Shown: piece by piece, positions 33,090 to 42,778 of the stretch
Layout: the number at the start of each line of letters is the position of its first letter
Numbering within the stretch: the stretch's first letter is position 1
NCBI GenBank assembly: GCA_049324835.1
Contig: JBMOMT010000030.1
Location: forward strand, 44,289-108,288
Origin: JBMOMT01 sp049324835
GTDB lineage: Bacteria; Chloroflexota; Anaerolineae; CAYNKW01
Length of the DNA: 64,000 nt
Reading direction: 5' to 3'
Made by a program: the position numbers and the translations under genes
Notes under the pieces: generated by a model
The model's database searches: none
The model's input: only the letters and a program-made list of their open reading frames with translations
Told to the model about the DNA's origin: nothing

Positions 33090-35564
33090 ATGTTCATTCT
33101 GCTCTGGTGGTTGACCCTTCAGCTCATCGGTCTGGTCGCCCTGCCGCTGGCTTTTCGGCTCTTTAGCCGATTGCCGGATCGCGGTTATGCCTTTGCCCGC
33201 CCGTTGGGCCTGTTGCTGGTGAGTTATCTCTTTTGGCTGGGCAACTGCCTGGGCCTGTTGCGCAACCGTTGGGGCGGTATTTTTCTGGTGTTGATTCTGG
33301 CGGCGGCCCTTTCCTGGCTGGCCTATCGACGCTGGCCCGGCAAGGGAGAGGACGGTTTGTTGCCCTGGCTGCGCCAGCATTGGGGTCTGGTGGCTGTTAT
33401 CGAGCTGGTTTTCGCGCTGGTTTTTGTGGGCTGGGCCTGGTTGCGCGGTTTCAGCCCAGACCTGATGACCACCGGCGGCGAAAAGTTTATGGAGATCGCT
33501 TTCATCAACGCCATCCTGCGCTCCGATACCTTTCCGCCGCTCGACCCGTGGCTCTCTGGGTTTTCCATCAGCTATTACTACCTGGGCTACGTCATGACGT
33601 CGCTGCTGGCGCGTTTTTCCGGCGTTCCGGCGACCAGCGCCTTTACCCTGGGCATTGCCCATCTCTTGGCTCTGACTGTCACCGGCGCCTTTGGGGTGGC
33701 TTATAATCTGGTGCAATCGACGCGTAACGACGGCGGTGAGCGCAGGACGGCGACGGCTTTTGGCCTGCTGGGCGCGGCTTTTGTGGCCCTGATGGGTAAC
33801 CTGGAAGGGCTGCTGGAGGCCCTGCGCAGCAAAGGCATCGGCTCAGAGTCCTTTTGGAAATGGCTGGATGTGCCGGGCCTGTGGGAGAATGTCACCGTCA
33901 CGGGCGATTGGTTCCCCGGCGTCGGTTGGTGGTGGTGGCGCGGCTCGCGCGTCATCCGCGATCTCGACCTGCAAGGGCAACCCATCGGCATCCAGCCCAT
34001 CGATGAATTTCCCTTCTTTAGTTTTATCCTGGGCGATATGCACCCCCACGTGCTGGCCTTGCCGTTCGTGCTGCTGGCCGTGGCGCTGGCCTTTAACCTA
34101 TTCCGCGGGCGGGGTCGCCCGTCCTGGCCGGAGACCGGCCTGCTGGCGCTCGTCCTGGGTGGGCTGTTTTTCCTCAACTCGTGGGATTTTCCCATCTATC
34201 TGGGGCTGACGCTGCTGGCCTATGGCGTGCGTCGCTACCGCGAACTCGGTGAGGCAGGCGGTCTCTTTTGGAAAGACCTGGGAGTGCTGGCCGGGGTGCT
34301 GATCGGCGCGGCTTTTGTGCTCTATTTTCCCTTTTACACCAGTTTTCGCTCTCAGGCAGGCGGCGTGCTGCCCAACCTGATTTTTCCCACCCGGTTGCAC
34401 CAGTATCTGATCATGTTCGGCCCGTTTGTTTTCGTGCTGCTCTGCTGGCTGGCGACGCTTTTCGTGGGGCAATTACGGCTGGCGCAGGCGAGTGGTCAGC
34501 GCCGTTTGCCCCTGCAGGCCGCTCTGACCTGGCTGGCCGTGCTGCTGTTGTTCCCACTGGGCATGCTGGCGGCCGTCGTGCTGTTGTTGCTCACCGAGAG
34601 CGGTCGCGATTTCGTGCGCCAGGCGCTGAGTATGGACGTGGTGCGTGATGTCATCGGCGAGCAGACGATCGGTTCGCTGCTGGCCGAAACCGCCCGCGTC
34701 CGGCTGAGCGATCCGTGGACCTCGGCCCTGTTGGCGCTGCTGATCGGCGTGGCGCTGGTGCTGGTCTGGCGCTGGATGAAACACCGCGACGATTCGGCGC
34801 TCTCTCCCCAGATCGATCCCACGGCCATCTTTGTGCTGATCATGGCGCTGGTGGGTCTGGCCTGCACGCTGGCCGTCGAGTGGGTCTATATCCGCGATAA
34901 TTTTGGCGTGCGCATGAACACCGTGTTCAAGTTTTACTACCAGGGCTGGGTATTGATGGGTCTGGCCAGCGCCTACGCCAGCTATTACCTGTTGGCGCGT
35001 GGACGGCGGCTGGGTCGGCTGCTGTTTGCGGCCGGATTGGTTTTGCTGCTGTCGGGCGGGCTGGTCTATACGGTTTTCGCCGGTTATAGCCGGGCTGAGG
35101 GCCTACAAAACGAAAACTGGACGCTCGACGGCGCGGCCTGGATTGCCCGCCACCACCCCGACGATTACGCCGCGGTTCAATGGCTCAACACCCATACCAA
35201 AGGCGCGCCGGTAGTGCTGGAGACGCCCGGCAAATCGTACAATTACGAAGGGCGCATCTCGGCGCTGACCGGATTACCATCGGTGCTGGGCTGGGCGCTG
35301 CACGAGGGGCAGTGGCGCGGCTCTTACGAAGAGCAGGGCCGGCGCGAATCAGACATCGAAGCCATCTATAGTACGGTGGTCCGCAGCGAGGACGATGCCG
35401 GGCAGGTGTTGGCTCTGCTGGCCAAGTATGACGTGATCTATGTGATCGTCGGCGCGACCGAAAAAAGCCATTACTCCCAGGCCGGTCTGGAGAAATTCGA
35501 CCGGTTGCTCGTGCCGGTCTTTCAGCAGGGAGAGGCGACGATTTATCGTGTGCCGGAAAAGTGA
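33090..35564 (+). CDS. DUF2298 (Chlor_Arch) membrane protein
   Basis: An 824-residue polytopic membrane protein that matches the C-terminal half of the giant fusion upstream. Shared motifs are GGEKFMEIAFINA, SISYYYLGY, EFPFFSFILGDMHPH, NSWDFPI and VRMNTVFKFYYQGW, and the soluble tail ends in TIYRVPEK, as in the paralogue (TIYQV). About 16-18 helices are expected. The family is found in Chloroflexi and archaea and has no experimentally fixed reaction that I know of; the GT-C cluster context suggests glycan assembly at the outer membrane face. GAGAGGG precedes the ATG. Confidence 0.87.
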   Translation: MFILLWWLTLQLIGLVALPLAFRLFSRLPDRGYAFARPLGLLLVSYLFWLGNCLGLLRNRWGGIFLVLILAAALSWLAYRRWPGKGEDGLLPWLRQHWGLVAVIELVFALVFVGWAWLRGFSPDLMTTGGEKFMEIAFINAILRSDTFPPLDPWLSGFSISYYYLGYVMTSLLARFSGVPATSAFTLGIAHLLALTVTGAFGVAYNLVQSTRNDGGERRTATAFGLLGAAFVALMGNLEGLLEALRSKGIGSESFWKWLDVPGLWENVTVTGDWFPGVGWWWWRGSRVIRDLDLQGQPIGIQPIDEFPFFSFILGDMHPHVLALPFVLLAVALAFNLFRGRGRPSWPETGLLALVLGGLFFLNSWDFPIYLGLTLLAYGVRRYRELGEAGGLFWKDLGVLAGVLIGAAFVLYFPFYTSFRSQAGGVLPNLIFPTRLHQYLIMFGPFVFVLLCWLATLFVGQLRLAQASGQRRLPLQAALTWLAVLLLFPLGMLAAVVLLLLTESGRDFVRQALSMDVVRDVIGEQTIGSLLAETARVRLSDPWTSALLALLIGVALVLVWRWMKHRDDSALSPQIDPTAIFVLIMALVGLACTLAVEWVYIRDNFGVRMNTVFKFYYQGWVLMGLASAYASYYLLARGRRLGRLLFAAGLVLLLSGGLVYTVFAGYSRAEGLQNENWTLDGAAWIARHHPDDYAAVQWLNTHTKGAPVVLETPGKSYNYEGRISALTGLPSVLGWALHEGQWRGSYEEQGRRESDIEAIYSTVVRSEDDAGQVLALLAKYDVIYVIVGATEKSHYSQAGLEKFDRLLVPVFQQGEATIYRVPEK

Positions 35565-35575
35565 AACGAGATTTC

Positions 35576-35589
35576 CACGTTTCACGTCT
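35576..35589. repeat. 14-bp intergenic direct repeat, copy 2
   Basis: Identical to 33065-33078 (CACGTTTCACGTCT), again just upstream of a gene in the cluster. A GAAAC lies about 20 bp before it. Confidence 0.6.
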
Positions 35590-35611
35590 TGTGTATCGAG
35601 GTGCGTTCACT

Positions 35612-37384
35612 ATGAGTACCGTTGAATCTACTTTCGAGTCTCAAAACGTGCAACCGCGTGTCTGGCCCTGGCTGACGGTCGAGACGGCGCTGTATACCTT
35701 GCTGGGGCTGCTGGCATTGATCAGCCGGTTGGCCGCGCTGGGTCATCATCCGCTTGCTGCCCCGGAAGCCGAACAGGCTCTTTACGCCTGGCAGTCGATC
35801 AGTGGCTCCGGCGGCCAGGCGCTGGTGGCCAGCCCGCTGCTCTTTGGCGGCCAAACGCTGATTTTTGCCCTGTTGGGCGCCAGCGATAGCACGGCGCGGC
35901 TGCTGCCGGCCCTCGCCGGGGTGGTTCTCGTGCTCCTGCCTTATTTGTTGCGCCATCGACTGGGCCGGTTGGGCGCGTTGGCGGCCTCGACTCTGCTGCT
36001 TATCTCACCGACGGCCCTGTTCACCTCGCGTTATGCCAGCGGCGACATTCTGCTGCTCACGGCAGGCCTGGCAACGCTGGCGGGTTGGGTCGGCTGGGTG
36101 GATCGTCGCCGCCCGGCCCATTTGTACCTGATGGCCGTTTCGGCAGCTCTGGCGGTGGTGTCTGCGCCTGGCGTTTTCACGCTCATCCTGGCGCTGATCG
36201 CTGCTCTGGTTTCGCTGCGCCTGCTCGGCCTTCGCGCCTTCGAGGACGGGGGTTGGGTGGTATTCCGCGACGCCTGGCGGGAGATGCTCAGGCAGCCGCG
36301 GCTGGTTGTGCTGTGTGCCGCGTTGTTTTTCGGCGTGTGGCTGTTGCTGCCCACGGCGTTGCTGCTGCACCTCGAGGCTGTGCAGTCTGTGGCGGATCTG
36401 TTTCCGGCCTGGGTGAATCACCTGGCACCCTGGGCCGGCGATCAGCCGTGGGGTTACGCGCTGGCGGTATTGGCGCTCCAGGAGCCGTTGACGCTGGTCT
36501 TTGGTCTGGCGGGGGCAGGCCTGGCTTTTCGTTGGCGCGACTGGCCGGGGCAGTTGCTGGCCGTCTGGGCCGGCGTGGCCTTGGTGCTGGCGTTGCTCGC
36601 CGGAGGGCGCGGCGCCGGCGATGTGCTGCTGGTGGTGGGGCCCCTGGCCCTGCTGGGGGGCAAGGCCACCGGCGCCTTTTTCGAGAACACCATCGGCCAG
36701 ATGAGATGGTCGCAGGATGGCCTGGTGGTTGGGTTGTCTGTGGTGGTGGCCGCTTTCTTTTTCTTGCAATTGGCCACCTATGGCCTGCGGCGCGAGAGTA
36801 ACTATCTCTGGCTGGCGGTACTGGCATTGGGTCTGGGTGTGGGCCTGTTTGCTCTCTATACGGCCTGGTTTGGGCGGCTTGCCGGCTGGCGCGGCGGTGG
36901 TCTGGCTGTGTTGCTGCTATTGGGTCTGGTGACGCTTTCGTGTGCGATGAACCTGGCCTATCATCGCAGCCACGATCCACGAGAGTTGTTGGTGGTGGAG
37001 GCTACCTCGCCCAACGTGCGTGATCTGGCGGCTGTCCTGGAGCAAACCTCGATGCAGCGCCTGGGCGCGACAGAGATCATCCCTATCACGGTAGAAGAAA
37101 CGGTGGGGCCGGTGGTGCGCTGGTACCTGCGCAGTTTTCGTTACCAGACCTGGCTATCGCAGCCGGTCTACACCGCTGTGACCAGCGAGGCCGTCATTCT
37201 GCCCTGGAAATCTTGGACGCCGGAATTGGGCGCGGCCTACTTTGGCGGAGATTTTGTGGTGCGCACCACCTGGCAGCCGCAAAACCTGGCCTGGGCCGAT
37301 TGGGTCAACTGGCTGATTTACCGTACTTCACCCGACCAGCTGCACCGAGAGAACGTTGTGCTTTGGCTAAAGCAGCAGGAGTAG
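35612..37384 (+). CDS. PMT/GT39-like polytopic membrane protein with altered acidic motif
   Basis: A 590-residue protein with about 12 membrane helices and a soluble C-terminal domain (about 455-590). The first-loop region reads HHPLAAPEAEQALYAW where its neighbour reads SHDEALHAFYSW. By that alignment the Asp of the Asp-Glu pair is Ala while the Glu is kept (Glu54). The following DSTARLLPALAGVVLVLLPYLLR closely parallels the Agl23 protein next door. Function as an active glycosyltransferase is therefore doubtful; an accessory role is possible. The ATG at 35612 has GAGGTG. The stop lies 6 bp before the next start. Confidence 0.8.
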   Translation: MSTVESTFESQNVQPRVWPWLTVETALYTLLGLLALISRLAALGHHPLAAPEAEQALYAWQSISGSGGQALVASPLLFGGQTLIFALLGASDSTARLLPALAGVVLVLLPYLLRHRLGRLGALAASTLLLISPTALFTSRYASGDILLLTAGLATLAGWVGWVDRRRPAHLYLMAVSAALAVVSAPGVFTLILALIAALVSLRLLGLRAFEDGGWVVFRDAWREMLRQPRLVVLCAALFFGVWLLLPTALLLHLEAVQSVADLFPAWVNHLAPWAGDQPWGYALAVLALQEPLTLVFGLAGAGLAFRWRDWPGQLLAVWAGVALVLALLAGGRGAGDVLLVVGPLALLGGKATGAFFENTIGQMRWSQDGLVVGLSVVVAAFFFLQLATYGLRRESNYLWLAVLALGLGVGLFALYTAWFGRLAGWRGGGLAVLLLLGLVTLSCAMNLAYHRSHDPRELLVVEATSPNVRDLAAVLEQTSMQRLGATEIIPITVEETVGPVVRWYLRSFRYQTWLSQPVYTAVTSEAVILPWKSWTPELGAAYFGGDFVVRTTWQPQNLAWADWVNWLIYRTSPDQLHRENVVLWLKQQE

Positions 37385-37389
37385 GGGTG

Positions 37390-37421
37390 AATGGCAGAAT
37401 GGCAGAATGGCAGAATGGCAG
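37390..37421. repeat. four tandem 8-bp units (AATGGCAG) spanning the start codon of the Agl23 gene
   Basis: Exact units start at 37390, 37398, 37406 and 37414. Each contains an ATG, at 37391, 37399, 37407 and 37415. Because 8 is not a multiple of 3, gain or loss of a unit shifts the frame of the first ATG relative to the gene, while the last ATG stays in frame. This resembles a contingency-locus repeat. Confidence 0.9.
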
Positions 37422-39478
37422 GCGCGCAACCTTCCAGCCTGCCAACCTTCCAACACTTGAATCTTCAAACCCTGCTGTGGCTGGCTCTGTTGCTTGTGGC
37501 GGCTGTGAGCCGACTCTGGGATGTGGGGGCGCGCACCATGAGCCACGACGAAGCGCTGCACGCTTTTTACTCGTGGCGGCTCTACGACGGGCAGGGCTAC
37601 CTGCACACACCGGTCACACACGGCCCGTTTTTGTTTCACCTCACGGCGCTGGTGTATGCGCTGTTTGGCGCCAGCGATGCCACCGCCCGGCTGGCTCCGG
37701 CGCTGTTCGGCGTGGCGCTCGTGGGCCTGCCCTATCTGCTGCGGCAATGGATCGGCCAGTGGGGGGCGTGGTTGAGTGGCCTGGTGCTGCTTGTCTCGCC
37801 GACGGCGCTTTTTTACGCGCGTTACATCCGCCACGACACGCCGATGGCGGTCTGGTCGTTGTTGATGGTGGCAGCTCTTTTTCAATTCATGGCCACGCGT
37901 CACCCTGCCTGGCTGTGGGTGGGGGGGCTATCGACGGCGCTGGCGCTGTGCACCAAAGAGATCGCGCTCATTTTCGGCTTCGTCGGCCTCACCTTTCTGG
38001 GACTGGCCTGGCTTCGAGACCGCGTGCGGCCGGCGGTGGGGCGTCGCTGGGGGCTCCTGGGCTGGGGAGCGGTTTTGCTGCTGGCCGGATTCTGTGCAAC
38101 AACCAGGATGACCTCTCTGGCTGCGGGGGGAGCATTCAAGGCGCTGTTGCCGTTTGCCTGTCTGGCTTTGGGGCTGTTGCTGGCGGTCTTGCTGACCATT
38201 CCCCGGCTGCCGGCGGCCGATGGTCGCTGGGGATCGCTGCTGGCAGCGTCGGAACGTCGAGTCTGGCGCGATGTGTTTCTCGTTGGGGTCTTGCTCTTTG
38301 TTCTGCTCCACACCACTTTTTTAACCAACCCTGCCGGATTGGCAACAGGCACAGTGGGGGCGCTCTCTTATTGGCTGGCGCAACATCGGGTGCAACGAGG
38401 CGGCCAGCCGTGGTATTATTATGGCTTTGTCCTGGCCCTGTACGAGTTCCTGCCGTTGTTGTTTGGTAGTTTGGGCCTCGGTCGATTCTGGCTGGCGCGG
38501 ACGGCGTGGCGAGCCGAATCGCGCCAGACGCGCGACCTGGTGACGTTTCTGGCCTACTGGTTTCTGGCGTCGCTGGTGATCTATAGTTGGGCCGGTGAAA
38601 AGATGCCCTGGCTGACGCTTCACCTGGTTTTGCCTCTGGCCCTGCTGAGCGGCTGGTTTCTAGATCGCACGCTGCGGTCGATGGATGGTGCGGCGCCTGG
38701 GCAAAAAGGGGCGCTGGGATTGCTGCTGGCGCTGCTGGTTTATCTGCTGTTGATGCTGCTCGACGTGCGCCCTTTCCAGGGCTGGTCGGTGTGGGATTTG
38801 GCCGAGACCGGGCGATGGTTGCTGGCGGTGGCCGTGGGGCTGGTGTTGCTGTGGGCCGCCTGGCGACTGCTGCGCAGCCTGGGGGGACGGTCGGCGCGCC
38901 AGGTGGCGGTTGTGACGCTGCTGGTGATTTGTGGCCTGTTGACGGTGCGTTTTGCCTGGCTGGCCAGTTTCATCCACGCCGATACCCCATTGGAATACCT
39001 GGTCTACGCTCACAGTTCCGCCGACGTCAAGCGCACCATGGGCCAGATCGAAGCCATTTCACTGGCGCAGACGGGCGAACGTGAGTTGCGGCTGTTGTAC
39101 GACGACGACGTGCGTTGGATCTTGCAGTGGTATCTGCGCGATTATCCCCATGCCGAGATGTTTGGCAACGAGCTGACAGCCGAGGACCTGATCGATGCGC
39201 CGCTGGTGATCCTGGGCGACCAGAATTGGCAAAAGAACCTGCCACTCTTGAGCGACGACTATTCGCGGCGTGATGGTCGCCTGTTGTGGTGGCCGTTGGA
39301 GGCGATCTATCGTGACCTGACGCCGGGCAAGGTGCTCTCGGCCCTGCGCGATTCAGAGAGCCGCCGCAGCGTGTGGCGCCTGATCTGGTTCCGTCGCTAC
39401 GAGTATGCACTTTCCGACTGGCCCCTGCGCCACGATTATGCCCTTTTCGTGCGCCGAGACCTGATCCCCTGGCCCTGA
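37391..39478 (+). CDS. Agl23/TIGR03663-family membrane protein (GT-C type)
   Basis: A 695-residue protein with about 12 helices. The first outer loop carries the Asp-Glu pair in MSHDEALHAFYSW (53-54), followed by THGPFLFHLTALVYALFGASDATAR. This is the signature of the family annotated from archaea as flippase-associated Agl23. A soluble C-terminal domain (about 545-695) contains RRLLWWPLEAIYRD. It is the only one of the three TIGR03663-type proteins here with an intact acidic pair. The start codon lies in the 8-bp tandem repeat; the AGGAG site is within the end of the upstream gene. It is the third of four PMT/Agl23-like genes in direct succession. Confidence 0.87.
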   Translation: MAEWQNGRMAGAQPSSLPTFQHLNLQTLLWLALLLVAAVSRLWDVGARTMSHDEALHAFYSWRLYDGQGYLHTPVTHGPFLFHLTALVYALFGASDATARLAPALFGVALVGLPYLLRQWIGQWGAWLSGLVLLVSPTALFYARYIRHDTPMAVWSLLMVAALFQFMATRHPAWLWVGGLSTALALCTKEIALIFGFVGLTFLGLAWLRDRVRPAVGRRWGLLGWGAVLLLAGFCATTRMTSLAAGGAFKALLPFACLALGLLLAVLLTIPRLPAADGRWGSLLAASERRVWRDVFLVGVLLFVLLHTTFLTNPAGLATGTVGALSYWLAQHRVQRGGQPWYYYGFVLALYEFLPLLFGSLGLGRFWLARTAWRAESRQTRDLVTFLAYWFLASLVIYSWAGEKMPWLTLHLVLPLALLSGWFLDRTLRSMDGAAPGQKGALGLLLALLVYLLLMLLDVRPFQGWSVWDLAETGRWLLAVAVGLVLLWAAWRLLRSLGGRSARQVAVVTLLVICGLLTVRFAWLASFIHADTPLEYLVYAHSSADVKRTMGQIEAISLAQTGERELRLLYDDDVRWILQWYLRDYPHAEMFGNELTAEDLIDAPLVILGDQNWQKNLPLLSDDYSRRDGRLLWWPLEAIYRDLTPGKVLSALRDSESRRSVWRLIWFRRYEYALSDWPLRHDYALFVRRDLIPWP

Positions 39479-39553
39479 ATGGCTGCCTTTGTATCCGGTG
39501 GTACATTTTTTGCCAGGCGAACGAGCATCTCTCCGGAAAGGTATTGGGAATAG

Positions 39554-42500
39554 ATGAGCACGAGCTATCAGGTTGATCAACAGAAAAGACGGGGGGTGTC
39601 CCGTCCGTCGAGTTGGCTGGATGCGCCACTCTTGAGTCTGGTGCATTTGGATTGGGAATGGGTGCTGTTTCTGCTGATCCTGGCCGCAGCGGCAGGACTG
39701 CGCTTCGTGGGGCTCGACAAGTTGAGCTTGAGCAGTGATGCCAGCGCCCACGTCTGGGGCGCTCACGATCTTTTTTCACGGCGCGGCGATGGCTATCGGC
39801 ACAACCCCACCTTTCACGGGCCGTTTCTCTACCATTTCACCGCCTTGATCTTTTTCCTCTTGGGCGATTCCGATGTGACCGCCCTCGCACCGGCGGCCAT
39901 TTTTGGCCTGATACTGGTGGCGCTGCCGCGTCTGTTGCGGCAGGAATTGGGCCGGATCGGATCGCTGCTGGCCTCGGCCATGCTGGCGGTTTCGCCCTTT
40001 GTGCTGTCCTATTCGCGCATCATGCGCCACGATATTTTTCTGGCCGTCTGGACCCTGTTGCTGATTGTGGCTGTCTTGCGTTACCTGCGTCAGCGCCAGG
40101 ACCGATGGCTCTACCTGGCCGCCGTGGCCACAGCCCTGGCGGTTTGCACCAAAGAGGTAGCCTTTATCCAGTTATTCATCGTAGGCTCGTTTCTGTTCAT
40201 TCTTTTCGGCGCGCAATGGCTGGTAGCCGGGCGACCGTCGCCGACGCGCCTGGCCTCCTTCGATCTGGTGATGGTGATCGGCACGCTGGTGGCTCCCCTG
40301 GGCCTGACGCCGCTCATCGTCACCTTGTTGGGTTTCGACCCGGCAGGCTACACCGAAACGCAGAGCGCTGTCGCGGCGCTGGTTGTGCTGCTGCTGGTCA
40401 TCGGCTCGACGGCGGTGGTGGGCTGGTTCTGGGATCGGCGACGCTGGGCGATCTCGGCGGGTCTCTTTTACGCCATCACGTTGACACTCTATACCACGGT
40501 TTTCACCAATGGCCGCGGGGTGATTTCTGGTTACGTCAGCTCACTCGGTTACTGGCTGTCGCAGCAAGAGGTGGCGCGGGGCGGCCAGCCCTGGTTCTTT
40601 TACCTGATCGTCATGCCGCTGTACGAATTTATGCCGCTGCTGTTGGGTGGTCTGGGCGGGCTGTGGCTTTTGGCCGGTCGCAGGGCGGTTGGACCAGCCG
40701 GCAGCGAGGCCAGATCGGGGGAAAAGTCGGGTGATGATGGGGCAGGTTGGACCTTGGCGGTCCTGGCGTTCTATTGGGCGTTGTTAAGCCTGAGCATCTT
40801 TTCCTGGGCTGCCGAAAAGATGCCCTGGCTCATCACCCACCTGACGCTACCCTGGATCTTGCTCGGCGCCTGGTTTTCAGACCGGGTGCTGGCGCGGCTC
40901 GATTGGCGCACCTGGTGGCGGCAGGCGGGCATGGTGGCGATGCTGCTGGCGCCGGTGCTGCTCTTTGCCCTGGCGACGTTGTTGGGGATCAGGCCCTTTG
41001 AACGGGCTTTGCCGCTGGACCTGGAGGGAACTCTGCGCTGGGTCGGCGCGTGGATCACGTTGATCGTTGCGATGGCAGGTTTGTTTTTTGCGGCCCGGCG
41101 TCTGGGTTGGCGCGGCCTGGGACGTTCGGTTTTTCTGGCTCTGTTGGTGGCGCTGCTGGCGCTCACTATCCGTACCTCGGTGATGGCGGCTCACGAGAAC
41201 ATCGATTACCCCCTCGAGTGGACGCGTTACGCCGGCAGCACGCCCGACGTGTTGCGCGTGGCCCATGAGCTGGAAGAATTGTCGCGCCGGTATGCCGGCG
41301 ATCTCTCCATGCCCATCGCTTACGACAATGAAACCAATCAGCCCTTTCACTGGTATCTGCGTAACTTTACCAACGCTCGTTATTTTGTCGAAAAGCCAGA
41401 CAAACTCTTTACCGAGCCGGTGGTCTTGATCGGGGAAAAGAACGAACCGGCCTGTAAACCCTATCTGGGTGACGATTATTTTCGCTTCCAGAACCGCCGC
41501 ATCTGGTGGCCGCTCGAAGTGTACAAAGATTTCGCCTGGGAGAACCTCAAGTACAAACTGCCCGCCGATCAACTGCCGCCGCCGCCGGCTGAGGGTGAGA
41601 AAGAGAGGGTACCCATTTGGACCTATCTCAAGCTGCTGGTCTCCGAGATTCGGGAGCAGCACCAGGACCTCCAAAAGCGACAGAACCTGTGGAACATTGT
41701 CTGGCGGCGTCAGTTCCAGGAGAAAACCGAATCGTGGCCGTTGATGGGCGGCGGGCAATTTGCCCTTTTTGTGCGCAAGGATGTGGCCAATCAGTTGTGG
41801 CATTTGTATAGCGGCGAGTCCCCGCCGGCCACCTGGTCTCCCCCCCTCGATGCCGGGGTCGACCGTGAAATGGAGGCGCTCGCACTTTGGGGCGCACAAG
41901 GCAATGGCGATAGCCAGTTCAATTTCCCGCGTGGTGTGGCCATCGATCCGGCGGGGTACGTCTATGTGGCCGATAGCGGCAATCACCGCGTTCAAAAATT
42001 CGATCTGGAAGGCCACCATCTGCTGAGTTGGGGCAGCCAGGGCAACGGGCCGGGCCAGTTCCAGGAACCCTGGGGGGTGGCCGTTGGGCCTGATGGCCGG
42101 GTCTACGTGGCCGATACCTGGAACCATCGTGTGCAAATGTTCACCGGCGATGGCGCTTATCTGGCCGAGTGGGGCAACTATGCGCCGGTGCAGGGCCTGG
42201 CCGACGACACGGCGGCCCTTTTCTGGGGCCCGCGCGGCATCGCCGTCGATGGACAGGGACGGGTGTTGGTGGCCGATACCGGCAACAAGCGGCTACAGGT
42301 CTTTTCCGCCGGGGGTGAGTATCTCACCATGTTCGGCGGGGCAGGTGCGGAGCCTGGCCAGATGAATGAACCAGTGGGAGTGGCGGTCGGCGCGGATGGC
42401 CGTGTTTACGTGGCCGATACGTGGAATCGCCGCGTGCAGGTGTTCGACGCCGCTTTCGAGTTCGTAACCGCCTGGCCGGTCGATGGCTGGTGGGGCGAGT

Positions 42501-42745
42501 CGGTGGTCAACAAACCTTACCTGGCGGTAGATGCTGCCGGACGTGTTTGGGTCACCGATCCGGAGGGCTACCGGGTGCTGGTGTACGATGCCCAGGGTGC
42601 GCTGCTGGCGGTTTTTGGACAATATGGCGTCGCTGCAGACTCGTTTGCCCTGCCCAGCGGCATTACACTGGATGAAACCGGCCAAATCTATGTCGTCGAT
42701 GCGGACAATCACCGCCTGGTCAAGTTTGGGCCATTGGTGCCGTGA
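39554..42745 (+). CDS. Agl23-like membrane protein fused to a six-bladed NHL beta-propeller (copy 1)
   Basis: A 1063-residue fusion. Residues 35-560 are the Agl23-like membrane part with NPTFHGPFLYHFTALIFFLLGDSDVTA. A soluble link includes FQNRRIWWPLEVYKDFAW. From about 775 to the end there are six NHL repeats, each of the form GVAVxxxGRVYVADTxNxRVQVF, enough to close a six-bladed propeller outside the membrane. The catalytic-loop Asp-Glu pair reads SDASA (Asp62 kept, Glu lost). The propeller probably binds protein or carbohydrate. A close paralogue follows 33 bp downstream. Confidence 0.87.
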   Translation: MSTSYQVDQQKRRGVSRPSSWLDAPLLSLVHLDWEWVLFLLILAAAAGLRFVGLDKLSLSSDASAHVWGAHDLFSRRGDGYRHNPTFHGPFLYHFTALIFFLLGDSDVTALAPAAIFGLILVALPRLLRQELGRIGSLLASAMLAVSPFVLSYSRIMRHDIFLAVWTLLLIVAVLRYLRQRQDRWLYLAAVATALAVCTKEVAFIQLFIVGSFLFILFGAQWLVAGRPSPTRLASFDLVMVIGTLVAPLGLTPLIVTLLGFDPAGYTETQSAVAALVVLLLVIGSTAVVGWFWDRRRWAISAGLFYAITLTLYTTVFTNGRGVISGYVSSLGYWLSQQEVARGGQPWFFYLIVMPLYEFMPLLLGGLGGLWLLAGRRAVGPAGSEARSGEKSGDDGAGWTLAVLAFYWALLSLSIFSWAAEKMPWLITHLTLPWILLGAWFSDRVLARLDWRTWWRQAGMVAMLLAPVLLFALATLLGIRPFERALPLDLEGTLRWVGAWITLIVAMAGLFFAARRLGWRGLGRSVFLALLVALLALTIRTSVMAAHENIDYPLEWTRYAGSTPDVLRVAHELEELSRRYAGDLSMPIAYDNETNQPFHWYLRNFTNARYFVEKPDKLFTEPVVLIGEKNEPACKPYLGDDYFRFQNRRIWWPLEVYKDFAWENLKYKLPADQLPPPPAEGEKERVPIWTYLKLLVSEIREQHQDLQKRQNLWNIVWRRQFQEKTESWPLMGGGQFALFVRKDVANQLWHLYSGESPPATWSPPLDAGVDREMEALALWGAQGNGDSQFNFPRGVAIDPAGYVYVADSGNHRVQKFDLEGHHLLSWGSQGNGPGQFQEPWGVAVGPDGRVYVADTWNHRVQMFTGDGAYLAEWGNYAPVQGLADDTAALFWGPRGIAVDGQGRVLVADTGNKRLQVFSAGGEYLTMFGGAGAEPGQMNEPVGVAVGADGRVYVADTWNRRVQVFDAAFEFVTAWPVDGWWGESVVNKPYLAVDAAGRVWVTDPEGYRVLVYDAQGALLAVFGQYGVAADSFALPSGITLDETGQIYVVDADNHRLVKFGPLVP

Positions 42746-42778
42746 GGCACTTGCAATTTTCAACGTTGAGGTGACGGT

